Counted from the first letter of the stretch, positions 27,355 through 36,590 are shown. The stretch is DNA of 64,000 bases from Granulosicoccus sp947495035 (GCF_050589605.1 NZ_JBNGOO010000011.1), one strand, 5' to 3'. Notes: generated by a model not told the origin, from the sequence alone. A program made the numbers and translations.

Positions 27355-29148
27355 TCACGCCGGCTCGTTTCTGGCAACGCGCCCGAGCTTGCGCTGGTAC
27401 ATGTCCTGGTCAGCTGCCTTGATCAGCGACTCCACGTCGTAACCGTCTTCGGGGCACAGGGCCAGTCCGATGGTGCCTCCCTGCGTCAGCTCCCATGCCG
27501 ACTGCCCATCGAGCTCCGGCAATTCCAATGGCAACTTCAGGGCCACTTCGAACCGCTCTCGTGATTGCATGGCATCGTTTCTGCCGGACACTTCCTCGAG
27601 CAGCACCAGGAATTCATCGCCGCCATATCGTGCGGCCATGCCAGCCTGTTCAAGATTGTCATGCAGACGTCTGGCGAATTCGATCAACACCCGATCACCC
27701 ACCTCATGCCCCCATCGATCATTGATGGCCTTGAAACCGTTCAGATCGACGAAAAGCACGGCAAAGGGATGGCTGTCACCACGTCGACGATGCTCGAGAA
27801 TACGATCTTCGACTCGTCGCACGACGGCCTCGCGATTCGGAATGCCGGTCAGTCGATCCGTCAGCAGACGCTTCTGCATCGTGGCGATGGATCGAGCCAG
27901 TTCACCGATTTCGTCCTTCCGGTATGACGGCATGCTCAGGTCCATGATGCCGTCCCCCACTGATGTGGTTATCCGTGCCAGACGCCTCAAGTCTCGTGTG
28001 ATCAGACTGAGCACGACAAAACCGATCAGCGCTATCAGGACACTGGCCAGCAGGCCCAGGAACACCGTGCGCTTGACATTGCGATTGACCTGAAACATGA
28101 AATCGCTTCTGGGCACGGCCACTGCGATGATCCAGTCCAGTCCCGCCGCATCCTGCAAACGGTAATAACCCGTCTGTACGATCTCACCGTCGGGTCCCTC
28201 GAAAGAACTGGTCAGAGGCCCCATCGTGTTGCCGGCATGCGCCGTCAGGTCGCGTACGGAGCGGTACGTGGCCGCAATCAGCGGATCGGTACTCTGCATG
28301 ACATTGAGGCGGGTATTGTCATCCCCTACACCCTTGCGAATGTGAGGTCCACGGGACGTTGCCACCATGTTGCCATCGGGCTCGACGATGAATGCGAATC
28401 CATTGGCAGTCAGCGTCAGCCCCTTGAGAAACTCGTTCAGGAGTTGCAGTGACAGGTCCGTCGCCACAACGCCCTGGAATTCCCCGAGCGCATTGTTGAC
28501 CCGGCGCGCACGGGTACTGACCAGCTGCAAGGTCTTGAAGTCGATGTAGATAGCCGTCCATGTCTGATTGCTGGTGCCCTGACCTGCCTTGTACCAGGGG
28601 CGTTCCCTGGGCTCGAATATCCGTTGCTCCAACACGGCCGGTCCCAGTTCGCCATTGATACGGGCATACTGGTGAATGGAACGTGGCGATTCACCGTCGG
28701 TGCGCAGGCGCAGTTCCGCTTCGGTCTCCGAGAAGCGGTAGATACCGAAGAACTGACCATGGCGATCACCATAGTAGGCATAATTGTTGGGATCGCGGTG
28801 GATGGAAGTGGCCAGCCAGAACCGTGTGCGTAGTTCATCCAGCTCGTCGGCGACTGACAGCGGAGCCGGTACATCGGGAGGAAACGCCGTTTCCAGCACG
28901 GCTTCCGAGCCCGCCACATGCTTGTCCACGGCCTGCGAGATTCGACTGACGGTTTCGTTCAGCACATGGTTGGACAGCGTATCCACGGCATCCCGACCCG
29001 CAGAATAGGACAGCAGGCCGATGACCGCCGCAGTGACGATGACCAGAACCACATAAGGCAGGGTCAGCATCTGTCGCAGGGAAGCGTCGGGGAGTCGTAA
29101 CATGGTGGCCTTGATCAGCTGGACGAGTGGCGGTGCTCCAGACAGCAT
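27355..29148 (-). CDS. Cache-HAMP diguanylate cyclase
   Basis: This is a 597-residue membrane sensor. A first helix at about residues 28-50 is followed by a periplasmic double-Cache domain (about 55-345, including FGIYRFSETEAEL and RPWYKAGQG), a second helix at about 360-382, a HAMP segment, and a GGDEF domain at about 440-590 with the intact motif ARYGGDEF near residue 508. The upstream RxxD inhibitory site is not evident at its normal place, so product inhibition may be absent. It makes cyclic di-GMP in response to a small periplasmic ligand. An internal ATG at 29103 is an alternative start. It is a single gene, convergent with doeB. Confidence 0.9.
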   Translation of the reverse strand: MLSGAPPLVQLIKATMLRLPDASLRQMLTLPYVVLVIVTAAVIGLLSYSAGRDAVDTLSNHVLNETVSRISQAVDKHVAGSEAVLETAFPPDVPAPLSVADELDELRTRFWLATSIHRDPNNYAYYGDRHGQFFGIYRFSETEAELRLRTDGESPRSIHQYARINGELGPAVLEQRIFEPRERPWYKAGQGTSNQTWTAIYIDFKTLQLVSTRARRVNNALGEFQGVVATDLSLQLLNEFLKGLTLTANGFAFIVEPDGNMVATSRGPHIRKGVGDDNTRLNVMQSTDPLIAATYRSVRDLTAHAGNTMGPLTSSFEGPDGEIVQTGYYRLQDAAGLDWIIAVAVPRSDFMFQVNRNVKRTVFLGLLASVLIALIGFVVLSLITRDLRRLARITTSVGDGIMDLSMPSYRKDEIGELARSIATMQKRLLTDRLTGIPNREAVVRRVEDRILEHRRRGDSHPFAVLFVDLNGFKAINDRWGHEVGDRVLIEFARRLHDNLEQAGMAARYGGDEFLVLLEEVSGRNDAMQSRERFEVALKLPLELPELDGQSAWELTQGGTIGLALCPEDGYDVESLIKAADQDMYQRKLGRVARNEPA

Positions 29149-29377
29149 GTCATGTCAGAGCTGCTTCACCCCGTCAGCCAGGACACGCAATGTTCCATGG
29201 CATCGGGACGCGACGCATGACGTCGCCACGAGTATAGTTCGAATCCTGTAAAACGCCAGCCGCCCCCATGGACGCTCCAGCATTCGGGCAGCCGATTCTT
29301 CCGATACGTGACCGAACCGCCTGGCTTGCCATTGCAGGTACCGACAACCGGCCGGCAGCGAACTGACCCAGGCCTGT

Positions 29378-29938
29378 TCAGCTCTCGGCGTTGGCCGCCA
29401 TCTGCCGTTCGATACGCTGACGTATGATGTCGTCTTCCACGCTGGACAACAATCTGTCACGCTTGTCTTCCCAGCCGGCTCGATCCAGCAGCAGTATGAG
29501 CGGCTGCAGCGCACTGGCCTTGAAGAACGGGTCGGTAATGCCACTGGCTGTCTTCATGCAGCTGTTGACGATGTGCTTGAACTGGCCGCGCTCGTAATCG
29601 TCGTCCAGTTGTTCCAGATAGAATTCGGCATAGTGACAGCGGGCCATGACCAGCTGCACTCGCTTGGCCTCCTCGATATTCGTCTCGGGTTCCACTCCCG
29701 GCATGTCCAGCAGTTCGCCATCCAGATCGGCCGCATCACTGGCCACCGGGTTGACCGCCGTTCGACTGCCAACGGCTGCCTGAGCCTTCAGAGCCGGGTT
29801 CGATGCCGCGGCTGGCGGCACTTCGCTCTGTGCCTGCAGCACATGCTCGAACTTCTGATACTGCTTCAGTTTACTGGCCAGCCAGATGATGGCGAACGCC
29901 TCGACAACCACGATGAAAATCAGTAAACCGTTACCCAT
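29378..29938 (-). CDS. Membrane-anchored hypothetical protein
   Basis: This 186-residue protein is not recognised. An N-terminal hydrophobic helix (residues 2-22, MGNGLLIFIVVVEAFAIIWL) is followed by a Lys/Gln-rich stretch, an Ala/Pro-rich linker of about 50 residues, and an acidic, helical C-terminal domain (about 85-186) with one Cys-Met pair near residue 140. The topology suggests a single anchor with a cytoplasmic domain. The ATG at 29938 places the helix at the N-terminus as expected; a longer frame to 30016 has no support. It lies between the diguanylate cyclase and glutathione transferase genes on the same strand, with more than 220 bp on either side. Confidence 0.65.
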   Translation of the reverse strand: MGNGLLIFIVVVEAFAIIWLASKLKQYQKFEHVLQAQSEVPPAAASNPALKAQAAVGSRTAVNPVASDAADLDGELLDMPGVEPETNIEEAKRVQLVMARCHYAEFYLEQLDDDYERGQFKHIVNSCMKTASGITDPFFKASALQPLILLLDRAGWEDKRDRLLSSVEDDIIRQRIERQMAANAES

Positions 29939-30165
29939 AGCCCTATCCAGTATTGATCCTTGCCAAGCTGCGTCAGCAGACCGCCACAGTGTACGTCCAT
30001 TGCAACCGAATCGCATCCCTGCGATGACGCTTCACCGGAAAAATGAGCGGTACACATGGCTCGAACAGCACTCTCGGGCAAAAATCGTACACCGATCCGG
30101 AATCACCTGCCCAGCTCTGTATCGCCAGGCAGGCTTCAGCCCGAGCATGAGGACGAGGCAGAGCC

Positions 30166-30858
30166 TCAGGCTTTCAGTCGTTCGTTCTGTGGAAACATGA
30201 AACGCAAGGCCTCGGCGTCCATTTCCTGCTTGAACTCGTGTTGCTGACTCAGTGCCAGTACCTTCTCGACAGCAGGACGTGCGTTGACGGCATCCAGTAC
30301 GCGCTTGATATTCGGGTACTGTTCCCAGGGATTCTCGATCCCGAGTACATACGGCGCCATTCGAACCCAGCCCCACAGCGCCATGTCGACAATGCTGTAG
30401 TCCGCGCCCAGCATCCAGTCATGACTGGCCAGATGCTTGTCCAGTACCTCGTAGTGACGATGAGCTTCGAAGTCATAACGGTTCAGGGCGTAGTCCTTCG
30501 GCTCTGGAGCCGCATGCCGGAAGTGTACCGACTGCCCGGAAAATGGCCCCAGGCCACTGGCAATGAACATCAGCCAGGACAGCATCTGCCCACGGGTTGC
30601 ATGATCGTCAGCAGGCGGCACGAACGAACCGGTCTTGTCGGCCAGATACAGGAGGATGGCATTGCTGTCGAATACGGTAGCTTCGCCATCTTCGATGACC
30701 GGAACCTTCGCATTGGGGTTGAGCGCCACGAATGCCTCGTTGAACTGATCTCCCTTGCGGGTATCAACGGGTATGGCTTCGAATTCCAGCCCACTTTCGA
30801 ACAGAAAAAGGGCGACCTTCAAGGGGTTCGGAGCCGGGCTGTAGTGAAACTTGATCAT
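30166..30858 (-). CDS. Glutathione S-transferase family protein
   Basis: This is a 230-residue protein with an N-terminal thioredoxin-like GST domain (residues 1-80; KVPVIEDG and DSNAILLYLAD are the cis-Pro and glutathione gamma-glutamyl-binding segments) and a helical C-terminal domain (about 90-215, with ADYSIVDMALWGWV, the N-capping motif). The likely role is conjugation or reduction with glutathione in the cytoplasm. The catalytic residue near the N-terminus would be Tyr6 or Ser7 (FHYSPAPN). The substrate is unknown. It is divergent or isolated from its neighbours, with spacers of over 140 bp. Confidence 0.88.
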   Translation of the reverse strand: MIKFHYSPAPNPLKVALFLFESGLEFEAIPVDTRKGDQFNEAFVALNPNAKVPVIEDGEATVFDSNAILLYLADKTGSFVPPADDHATRGQMLSWLMFIASGLGPFSGQSVHFRHAAPEPKDYALNRYDFEAHRHYEVLDKHLASHDWMLGADYSIVDMALWGWVRMAPYVLGIENPWEQYPNIKRVLDAVNARPAVEKVLALSQQHEFKQEMDAEALRFMFPQNERLKA

Positions 30859-31004
30859 GGTTGAACGCTATGGTCGATAAGAGAGGTAGTCGATGGACTG
30901 CGATGATACGCGATGGTTCCCGTCAGACGCTCGATATCGACAGACCGATGCGGTCAGCTGTCCGCTCGCAACGGACAGTTGACCGACTTGCCTTGCAGAT
31001 CGGT

Positions 31005-32576
31005 CTATTTCTGCAGACGGTTTCCGCGATAGTCCATGTCCATGACGGACTGTCCGGCACTACGCTTGCGACCCGCCTGTTTGGCGGAAGGCATTGGCAG
31101 ATCATTGACCGCCAACACATTGATGGCATAGGCCATGGCATCAGCCATCTCATCCAGCCCCTGATCATTGATGTTGTCGATGGTGTCACAGGCCGCGTGA
31201 TAGCAGGCGTCATAAGCTTCACCGGCAACTCCGCCAAAGATACCCGCTTCCTCTTCCGTCTTCACACCTTCGGCGCCCGTGAACAGTCCGCCAGCCGGTA
31301 TGCCGTACTGAATGAACGGACCATAGTCCGACCGACCGTCGAAGGCCGTCGGTGCCGTGGCCAGCCCCTGCTCCATGAAGTAGTCGTTGAATAACCACTC
31401 GATGAAGGCCGAGCCTTCCGGACCTGCTTCGGCGCTTGCTGATCCATCACCGTCGTAGACGAAGCGTACGTAGTTGGGTGAGCCAACCATGTCGAAGTTC
31501 AGATTGGCAACGATCTGCTCGAACTCAGCATCGGACACGGTATTCACGTAGTACTCGGAACCAAGCAGGCCTGCCTCTTCGGCTCCCCACCAGGCAAACC
31601 GGACGCGATTTCTGACGCCGGTGTCCTCGTTATCCAGAAAGCCCAGCGCGCTCATCTGCAAGGCCACTTCCAGCAGCACAGCCGAACCACTGCCATTGTC
31701 GTTGATACCCGGTCCCTCATCGACCGAATCCAGGTGACCTCCCACTACCACGGTCTCGTCAGGATTGCCGATGGGTGTATCGGCAAGTACATTGGCACTG
31801 ATGCGTTCTTCGGTCAGGGCATCGACCATGACGCGCGCCGTGGCCTCGCCACCTGCCAGTTCGGTGCCAACGACATAGGAGGTACCGACAACCGGAATGG
31901 AGACGCCCGGCCCGCCCAGTGTTGCCGACAAGGCGGCTGTTCTACCCGGCTGACCTTCGTTGAAAATGATGACCGCACTGGCACCTGCCTCTTCTGCATT
32001 GGCCGCCTTCAGAAAGAAAGAGCACGCGCCACGCTGCAGCAGAGCAATGTTGCCGGCCGTGAATTGCGCAAAGTCCTCTGCCTCGCAGCCACTGGTCGAG
32101 GTATTGGCATCGGCCGCTGCCGGTATCAGCAAGTCCACACCTTCCACCGTGGCGGTGACGTCCCCGGACCCCGAATAGGTGGCTTCGGCAAAACCCTCCT
32201 CATCATCAAGCACGTAATCCATCGGCACGGGTGACACCTGAGCGAATTCGGCCGGTGAATTGTTCTCGAACACCAGATAGGGAAACAACTGGACATCGAC
32301 CTCATAGCCCGCCAGCGCCATCAAGCGTCCGACATAGGCCACCGAATCGAAATAGCCATCAGACGACGCTTCCCGCGTGCCGCCATTGTCGTCGGCAATC
32401 TGCTGGAAAACTTCCAGGTGCGACCTGACACCTTCCAGTGTCACAGCCTCGTTCAATGCCGAAGTATCCACCCCGACGCCGGCCAGAGCCGGAGCGCCGC
32501 ACATCACGGCCAGCGCCGTTCCACATGAGAGATGCCGGGCGGTGTTTACCATGGAAGAAAGGTCACGTGTCGTCAT
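31005..32576 (-). CDS. Secreted M28-family aminopeptidase with PA domain
   Basis: This is a 523-residue exported zinc peptidase. A signal region ends near residue 32 (PALAG). A protease-associated (PA) insert lies at about 130-240 with paired cysteines (SGCEAEDF and RGACSFFLKA). The M28 catalytic domain shows the zinc ligands in GGHLDSV and GINDNGSG, the catalytic Glu-Glu in WWGAEEAGLLGSEYY, an Asp in NFDMVGSPNYV and the final His in CYHAACDT. It should release N-terminal amino acids outside the cytoplasm. A near-ideal ribosome-binding site (AAGGAG, 6 bp) supports the ATG at 32576. It is a stand-alone gene. Confidence 0.92.
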   Translation of the reverse strand: MTTRDLSSMVNTARHLSCGTALAVMCGAPALAGVGVDTSALNEAVTLEGVRSHLEVFQQIADDNGGTREASSDGYFDSVAYVGRLMALAGYEVDVQLFPYLVFENNSPAEFAQVSPVPMDYVLDDEEGFAEATYSGSGDVTATVEGVDLLIPAAADANTSTSGCEAEDFAQFTAGNIALLQRGACSFFLKAANAEEAGASAVIIFNEGQPGRTAALSATLGGPGVSIPVVGTSYVVGTELAGGEATARVMVDALTEERISANVLADTPIGNPDETVVVGGHLDSVDEGPGINDNGSGSAVLLEVALQMSALGFLDNEDTGVRNRVRFAWWGAEEAGLLGSEYYVNTVSDAEFEQIVANLNFDMVGSPNYVRFVYDGDGSASAEAGPEGSAFIEWLFNDYFMEQGLATAPTAFDGRSDYGPFIQYGIPAGGLFTGAEGVKTEEEAGIFGGVAGEAYDACYHAACDTIDNINDQGLDEMADAMAYAINVLAVNDLPMPSAKQAGRKRSAGQSVMDMDYRGNRLQK

Positions 32577-32737
32577 CGTTACTCCTTTTGATGGGGGTTA
32601 CTTGAACCTCATCGTAAACTTTTGTGACTCACTTCATGGTTACATTGAGGACTAAATAGACACCCACTTATGAACAACAATCACAGCCCGCTGCTCCCTG
32701 ATGGACAATAGCCAAGCGATCAGCCAATTGCCGAACG

Positions 32738-33904
32738 CTATACCCTGCGAAGCTCCACCACCAGACGCTCGAGTGCATCGTCAAGCAACTCGACCGGCTG
32801 TGCATAGCACAAGCGCAAGTAGCCTTCACCAGCAGTGCCGAAAGCGATGCCGGGGGCCAGCCCCACGCGTGCCGTATGCAACAGTGATCTGGCAAACTCC
32901 AGACTGTCTCGCATGCCGTTCACGGCAAAGAAGCAATAGAAGGCGCCATCGGGCTGCACGAAGCGCACCCCGGGCAGACTATTCAAGGCGTCCTCCACCC
33001 TTTCATAACCCGCCTGCAAGCGCTGTCTGAGCAGAGCAACTTCCGGTTCACCGGCGATGATCATGCGCTCACCAGCGTGCTGGATGAAGCCCGGTGGCCC
33101 GGCAATATTGAATTCCGTCAGCATGGCAAAGGTCGATTCGAGTTCGGCAGGCGCCGTGATCCAACCCAGTCGCCAGCCGGTCATGGACCAGGTCTTGGAG
33201 AAACTGTTGACCGACACCAGTCGATCCTCCGGTGTTGCCAATGCCAGCCACCCTGGCGCGACATCGCCATGGCGGTACAGGCGCGAGTAGACGTCATCTG
33301 CCACGATCCAGGTACCTGTTCGCCGACAGTGTTCGAGAAGCGCCTTCTGATCCTCTGCCGGCATGACCCAGCCGGTCGGGTTTGACGGTGAATTGATGAT
33401 CACCACCTTGACGGCAGACGTGACGGCATCAATCAGGCGGTTCATGTCCAGCGACCACCTGTCATCAACCACCTCCAGTGCCAATCGTTTCATGGACGCA
33501 CCGGCGATCTGGAAACACTCGGCCATGTTCGGCCAGGCCGGATCGATACAAACCACTTCATCGCCCGGGTCGATCAATGCCTGAGCAGTCAGGGCAAGCC
33601 CTTGCATGCCGGATGCTGTCACCGTGATTCTCGTCCGTTCGAAGGTCTGACCATGGCATCGGGCCAGATACTGACACAGGGCATCCCTGAGACTGCTCTT
33701 GCCACTATTGGGCTGGTAGAAGTGATCGCCCTGCTGCAACGCACTGACCGCAGCTTCCACCGCCATGGTGCTGCTGGGCCAGGCACTTTCGCCGAACCAT
33801 AGGGGCGTGACACCAGGCAATGTCATGCCCAGTTCGGACACGGCCCTGATCTGGCTCGGCGCCAGTCTGGCAGCGCGTGCACTACTGAATGGTGTGCTTG
33901 TCAT
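32738..33904 (-). CDS. Class I/II pyridoxal-phosphate aminotransferase
   Basis: This is a 388-residue fold-type I PLP enzyme resembling aspartate-type aminotransferases. Recognisable parts are the substrate loop PLWFGES, GMQGLALTAQAL, the PLP contacts NSPSNPTGWV and ADDVYSRLY, the Schiff-base Lys in NSFSKTWSMTGWRLGW near residue 235 and the Arg of YLRLCYA near the C-terminus. The ATG at 33904 is chosen because the longer frame to 33961 adds residues without family similarity. The amino donor and acceptor are unknown. Upstream lies a 12-bp tandem-repeat array and the small DUF5670 gene on the same strand. Confidence 0.88.
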   Translation of the reverse strand: MTSTPFSSARAARLAPSQIRAVSELGMTLPGVTPLWFGESAWPSSTMAVEAAVSALQQGDHFYQPNSGKSSLRDALCQYLARCHGQTFERTRITVTASGMQGLALTAQALIDPGDEVVCIDPAWPNMAECFQIAGASMKRLALEVVDDRWSLDMNRLIDAVTSAVKVVIINSPSNPTGWVMPAEDQKALLEHCRRTGTWIVADDVYSRLYRHGDVAPGWLALATPEDRLVSVNSFSKTWSMTGWRLGWITAPAELESTFAMLTEFNIAGPPGFIQHAGERMIIAGEPEVALLRQRLQAGYERVEDALNSLPGVRFVQPDGAFYCFFAVNGMRDSLEFARSLLHTARVGLAPGIAFGTAGEGYLRLCYAQPVELLDDALERLVVELRRV

Positions 33905-33992
33905 GGTCGAAGCCGTACTTGTCGAGGGCGCTAGAATGCCCGCGAACCAGATCTCTGACAAGCAACTCCGAATCGATCATGTCGCACCGGGT

Positions 33993-34106
33993 CAGGACTC
34001 GCATCAGGACTCGCATCAGGACTCGCATCAGGTCATGCGTCAGGTCATCCGTCAGGTCATCCGTCAGGTCATCCGTCAGGTCATCCGTCAGGTCATCCGT
34101 CAGGTC
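33993..34106. repeat. 12-bp tandem repeat array A (9 units plus partial)
   Basis: Nine 12-bp units run from 33993 to 34100: three CAGGACTCGCAT, one intermediate CAGGTCATGCGT and five CAGGTCATCCGT, then a partial copy. On the minus strand the array starts at the TGA of the DUF5670 gene (34100-34102) and runs toward the aminotransferase start at 33904. The blocks of identical units with a hybrid unit between them point to growth by slippage. There are no spacers, so it is not CRISPR. Confidence 0.95.
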
Positions 34107-34234
34107 AGCATGCGGTACACCAGCAGCGCCAGGGCCCCCAGCAGCAGGACGTGGATCAGCCCCCCCACGGTGAACTTGACGACTACGGCTACCAGCCATA
34201 CCAGCATCAATATGACGATCAGTGTCCACAACAT
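34100..34234 (-). CDS. DUF5670 (Lmo0937-type) small membrane protein
   Basis: This 44-residue gene reads MLWTLIVILMLVW at its start, then FTVGGLIHVLLLGALALLVYRM, which is the two-helix hairpin pattern with a central glycine pair and a LIHVLL motif found in the DUF5670/Lmo0937 family. These tiny membrane proteins have no established function and are often stress-induced. GGAG lies 8 bp before the ATG. The stop codon TGA is the first element of the 12-bp repeat array. The gene was found by reading the sequence; its length makes it easy to miss in automatic annotation. Confidence 0.75.
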   Translation of the reverse strand: MLWTLIVILMLVWLVAVVVKFTVGGLIHVLLLGALALLVYRMLT

Positions 34235-34402
34235 GGCATTACTCCGAGGCTCGTTCAAAAACAACGATGGTTGCACGAGTCAGCCACAGGAACCCGGAGC
34301 TTGTAATTTGGCACCTGCCGCGATCAATCCGGAACCCTGGCGACACTTGCATTGGCGTTGTTACAACGAGCCATGCACGACGCACTGCTGTCGGATACTC
34401 AA

Positions 34403-34470
34403 CCTCGATGAGACATGAAACCACGACTAAAAATCGCTGTTCCGGTTCGCGTCTTCGTGTCTCATCGAGG
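34403..34470. promoter_or_regulatory. Long inverted repeat upstream of the desulforedoxin-like gene
   Basis: A perfect 12-bp inverted repeat, CCTCGATGAGAC (34403-34414) and GTCTCATCGAGG (34459-34470), continues inward as an imperfect stem of about 10 more pairs and leaves a loop of roughly 22 bases. It ends 51 bp before the ATG of the small Cys4 gene at 34522. It could be a leader-RNA structure or an operator. No T-run follows on the plus strand, so a simple terminator is less likely. Confidence 0.5.
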
Positions 34471-34521
34471 TCAATACCACGCCGATCTCCCATCGGCCTT
34501 ACCACACCTGGAGTCAATGTC

Positions 34522-34683
34522 ATGAGTCAACAATCGGACAAACCTGTAGAAGGCGATACCTATCATTGCGAAGAGTGCGAAATGAGCCTCCTGATCACGA
34601 CCAGTTGCAACTGCGACACCGACGACGGCGCATTCTTTACATGCTGCGGTCAGCAGATGAAGAAATCTCCGAAAAAGAGCTGA
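34522..34683 (+). CDS. Desulforedoxin-like small Cys4 protein
   Basis: This is a 53-residue protein with four core cysteines: YHCEECEM near residues 14-21, and FFTCCGQQMKK near 40-50. The combination CxxC...CCGxxM is that of desulforedoxin and the N-terminal domain of desulfoferrodoxin, which bind a single Fe (or Zn) in a Cys4 site. Two extra cysteines (SCNCD) sit in the middle loop, an unusual insertion. ATG 34522 is selected for the GGAG about 8 bp upstream; the longer in-frame extension to 34222 has no similarity and crosses the inverted repeat. Function unknown; redox or metal handling is an inference. Confidence 0.65.
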   Translation: MSQQSDKPVEGDTYHCEECEMSLLITTSCNCDTDDGAFFTCCGQQMKKSPKKS

Positions 34684-34698
34684 AGGTCCGCTTCACGC

Positions 34699-36186
34699 TC
34701 ACGGCAATGGCCAGTCTGCCACTGACAGGTTCGACAGCGACAGCTCGGCATAATCATTCACCATGGATTGCAAGGCCCGTTTTCTCGAAGCGCCGCCGCA
34801 ACGGTAACGTCTGACGGATTCTGTCTGCCAGTTGGCACCGGTGCGGCGGGCGGTGATGCGTCGTTCGATGCAATTCATGTAGCGCCGGCGGTCCTCGTCC
34901 GCCACCCCTGCAGTTTCGAGCCCTCTATCTGCGGTGGGCAACAGCTCCCGGACAATATCAATCAGCGGATATGACTCCAGGCGTCGTGTGGTCCGCGATG
35001 GCCACAGCAGACTCGCCTCCAGACCATCGCGCGCTGCCTGCTGCAGGTTTCTCTCGAGAGAGGCATAGGGAATGGCGTGCAGCAGGGTTTCGATATTGTC
35101 CATGAACCCTTCTGCCAGGCCCAGCGCAAAGGCGGTGTTCGCCAGCATGTCGATCGCGCTTGGACCCGCCGGTAGTGCGCGCAGCTCGACACGCACATGC
35201 CCCTGTTCCTGCGAGTCATACACAGCGCGGTTCCAGGGCCAGGTCGTACCCATTTGCAAGGCCAGCTCTTCGAGATCTGGCACCTGCCCTGCAGCCAACG
35301 CTGCCAGCGGCTCTTCGTCCGAACAGACGGGCAGCAGTGGTTCGAACAGGTGAACGGACTCGGCGAACAATTCCAGGGCGCTCCTTCGCAGCCAGCCGTG
35401 GCCGAAATTCACGCGCGCCGGCAGTCCAAGCCTGCGCCGGCGTCGACTGCGACCGTCGATCGATTGACGGAACAGCTCGATCCGCGTCTCCTGCCATATT
35501 TCACGCCCGAGTACATAGGGCGAATTGACCGCCAGCCCCAGCACCAGCGGGGTGACCAGCTGGATGGCATTGTAGAGATCGACAAAACGATCGGGATGAG
35601 CGCGGTAGTGCACCTGCAATGAGGTGTTGGCGCCTTCCGGTGTCACACTGTCGGTACCGAAGGCTACCCGCTCGCTACCGCGCAGCCGAATGCGAAATTT
35701 CTCGCCTCTGCGTGTCCTCAACTCCCTGCTCAGCGCCTGATAGCGCTTGTCCGGCGTCATCATCTCCTGGGTGAGATCACGCGGTCTCAGTGTTGGCAGA
35801 ATTCCTATCGGCACGACCCTTGCCCCCTGTGATTCGGCCAGGGCATTCAAGGAGGTGAGAATTTCTACCATCTCGTCCTCGATTCGTCTCAGGGAGGCTC
35901 CCCGCATGGGACCAGGACTGAGATTCGCCTCGAGATTGTATTGATTGATCTCCAGGGTCAGCCGATCATCATCGGCAGTATCGACAAGACGCTTGCTGAT
36001 CGGCAGCGGCTTGCCACGTTCATCGATGATGTACAGCTCCAGCTCCGCGCCAATGGAAGGCTCACCCTGGCCGAAGTCGGGAGTGGCCAGCATCTTTTCC
36101 AGGGCAAGAAGGCTCTCGTCCAACCGGGTATTGAACTGTTGTATGTCATCCCGGGTGAAACGGGTACTGTCAATGCTCTTGCCCAT
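34699..36186 (-). CDS. GCS2-type glutamate-cysteine ligase family protein
   Basis: This is a 495-residue protein of the carboxylate-amine ligase family (GCS2 fold). Family features are the early acidic motif SIGAELELYIIDE near residue 47, EINQYNLEANLSPGP near 80, the VNSPYVLGREIWQETRIELF segment near 220, the ATP-site region FGHGWLRRSALELF and the RVELRALPAGPSAIDM block near 335. Such proteins join glutamate to an amine or cysteine with ATP; some have no known substrate. MGKSIDSTRF at 36186 is taken as start; an ATG at 36231 in the same frame is an alternative. It is convergent with the Cys4 gene (15 bp) and follows the small gene downstream of the Fic-like gene. Confidence 0.8.
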   Translation of the reverse strand: MGKSIDSTRFTRDDIQQFNTRLDESLLALEKMLATPDFGQGEPSIGAELELYIIDERGKPLPISKRLVDTADDDRLTLEINQYNLEANLSPGPMRGASLRRIEDEMVEILTSLNALAESQGARVVPIGILPTLRPRDLTQEMMTPDKRYQALSRELRTRRGEKFRIRLRGSERVAFGTDSVTPEGANTSLQVHYRAHPDRFVDLYNAIQLVTPLVLGLAVNSPYVLGREIWQETRIELFRQSIDGRSRRRRRLGLPARVNFGHGWLRRSALELFAESVHLFEPLLPVCSDEEPLAALAAGQVPDLEELALQMGTTWPWNRAVYDSQEQGHVRVELRALPAGPSAIDMLANTAFALGLAEGFMDNIETLLHAIPYASLERNLQQAARDGLEASLLWPSRTTRRLESYPLIDIVRELLPTADRGLETAGVADEDRRRYMNCIERRITARRTGANWQTESVRRYRCGGASRKRALQSMVNDYAELSLSNLSVADWPLP

Positions 36187-36322
36187 GCGCTGCTGCTCGA
36201 AGGTCTCGGACTGACTGCCGACCGGCCCCATATTCTCACACCGGAATGGTCATCAAGCAGAGTTTGCAAACAGAGCAGGCATTGCGCTGCCACCCGTCGA
36301 AGAGCGATCGACTCGGTACAAG

Positions 36323-36589
36323 CTACATGGACTTGCGCCCACTATTGCCCTGCCGCAGGATGTTGGCCAGCTTTTCCGGCCTATTCTTGGCGATCTTCAC
36401 ATAGGCATCCAGCGTCACATCCCAGTTGGCACCGCCGTGCTCACGCAATCGAGCCAGAGCCACCAGCAACAGTTTTGCCGCTGCCCGCACCTCCTTGTCA
36501 TCACCCCCCTCATAATGCCTGCACAGATCGAGATAGAGTGCATCCACTCGCTCGGTTGGACTCAATCTCCTGCTGGAAGAGATTCCCAT
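36323..36589 (-). CDS. Small hypothetical protein downstream of Fic-like gene
   Basis: This 88-residue protein, MGISSSRRLSP then ERVDALYLDLCRHYEGGDDK, is rich in charged residues and predicted helical, without cysteine clusters, signal or membrane segment. I do not recognise a family. The ATG at 36589 sits directly next to the stop of the Fic-like gene (TGA at 36591-36593), so the two are translationally coupled. A longer frame from 36637 would overlap the Fic-like gene more. Its function may be tied to the Fic-like protein, by analogy with small antitoxins beside Fic toxins, but this is inference only. Confidence 0.6.
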   Translation of the reverse strand: MGISSSRRLSPTERVDALYLDLCRHYEGGDDKEVRAAAKLLLVALARLREHGGANWDVTLDAYVKIAKNRPEKLANILRQGNSGRKSM

Positions 36590-36590
36590 T

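Noticed and set aside
33882..34229. 115-codon frame through repeat array A with DLTD repeats
   Set aside because: Its repeats are the simple translation of the 12-bp DNA repeat; the DUF5670 gene in another frame has the real start signal and family match.
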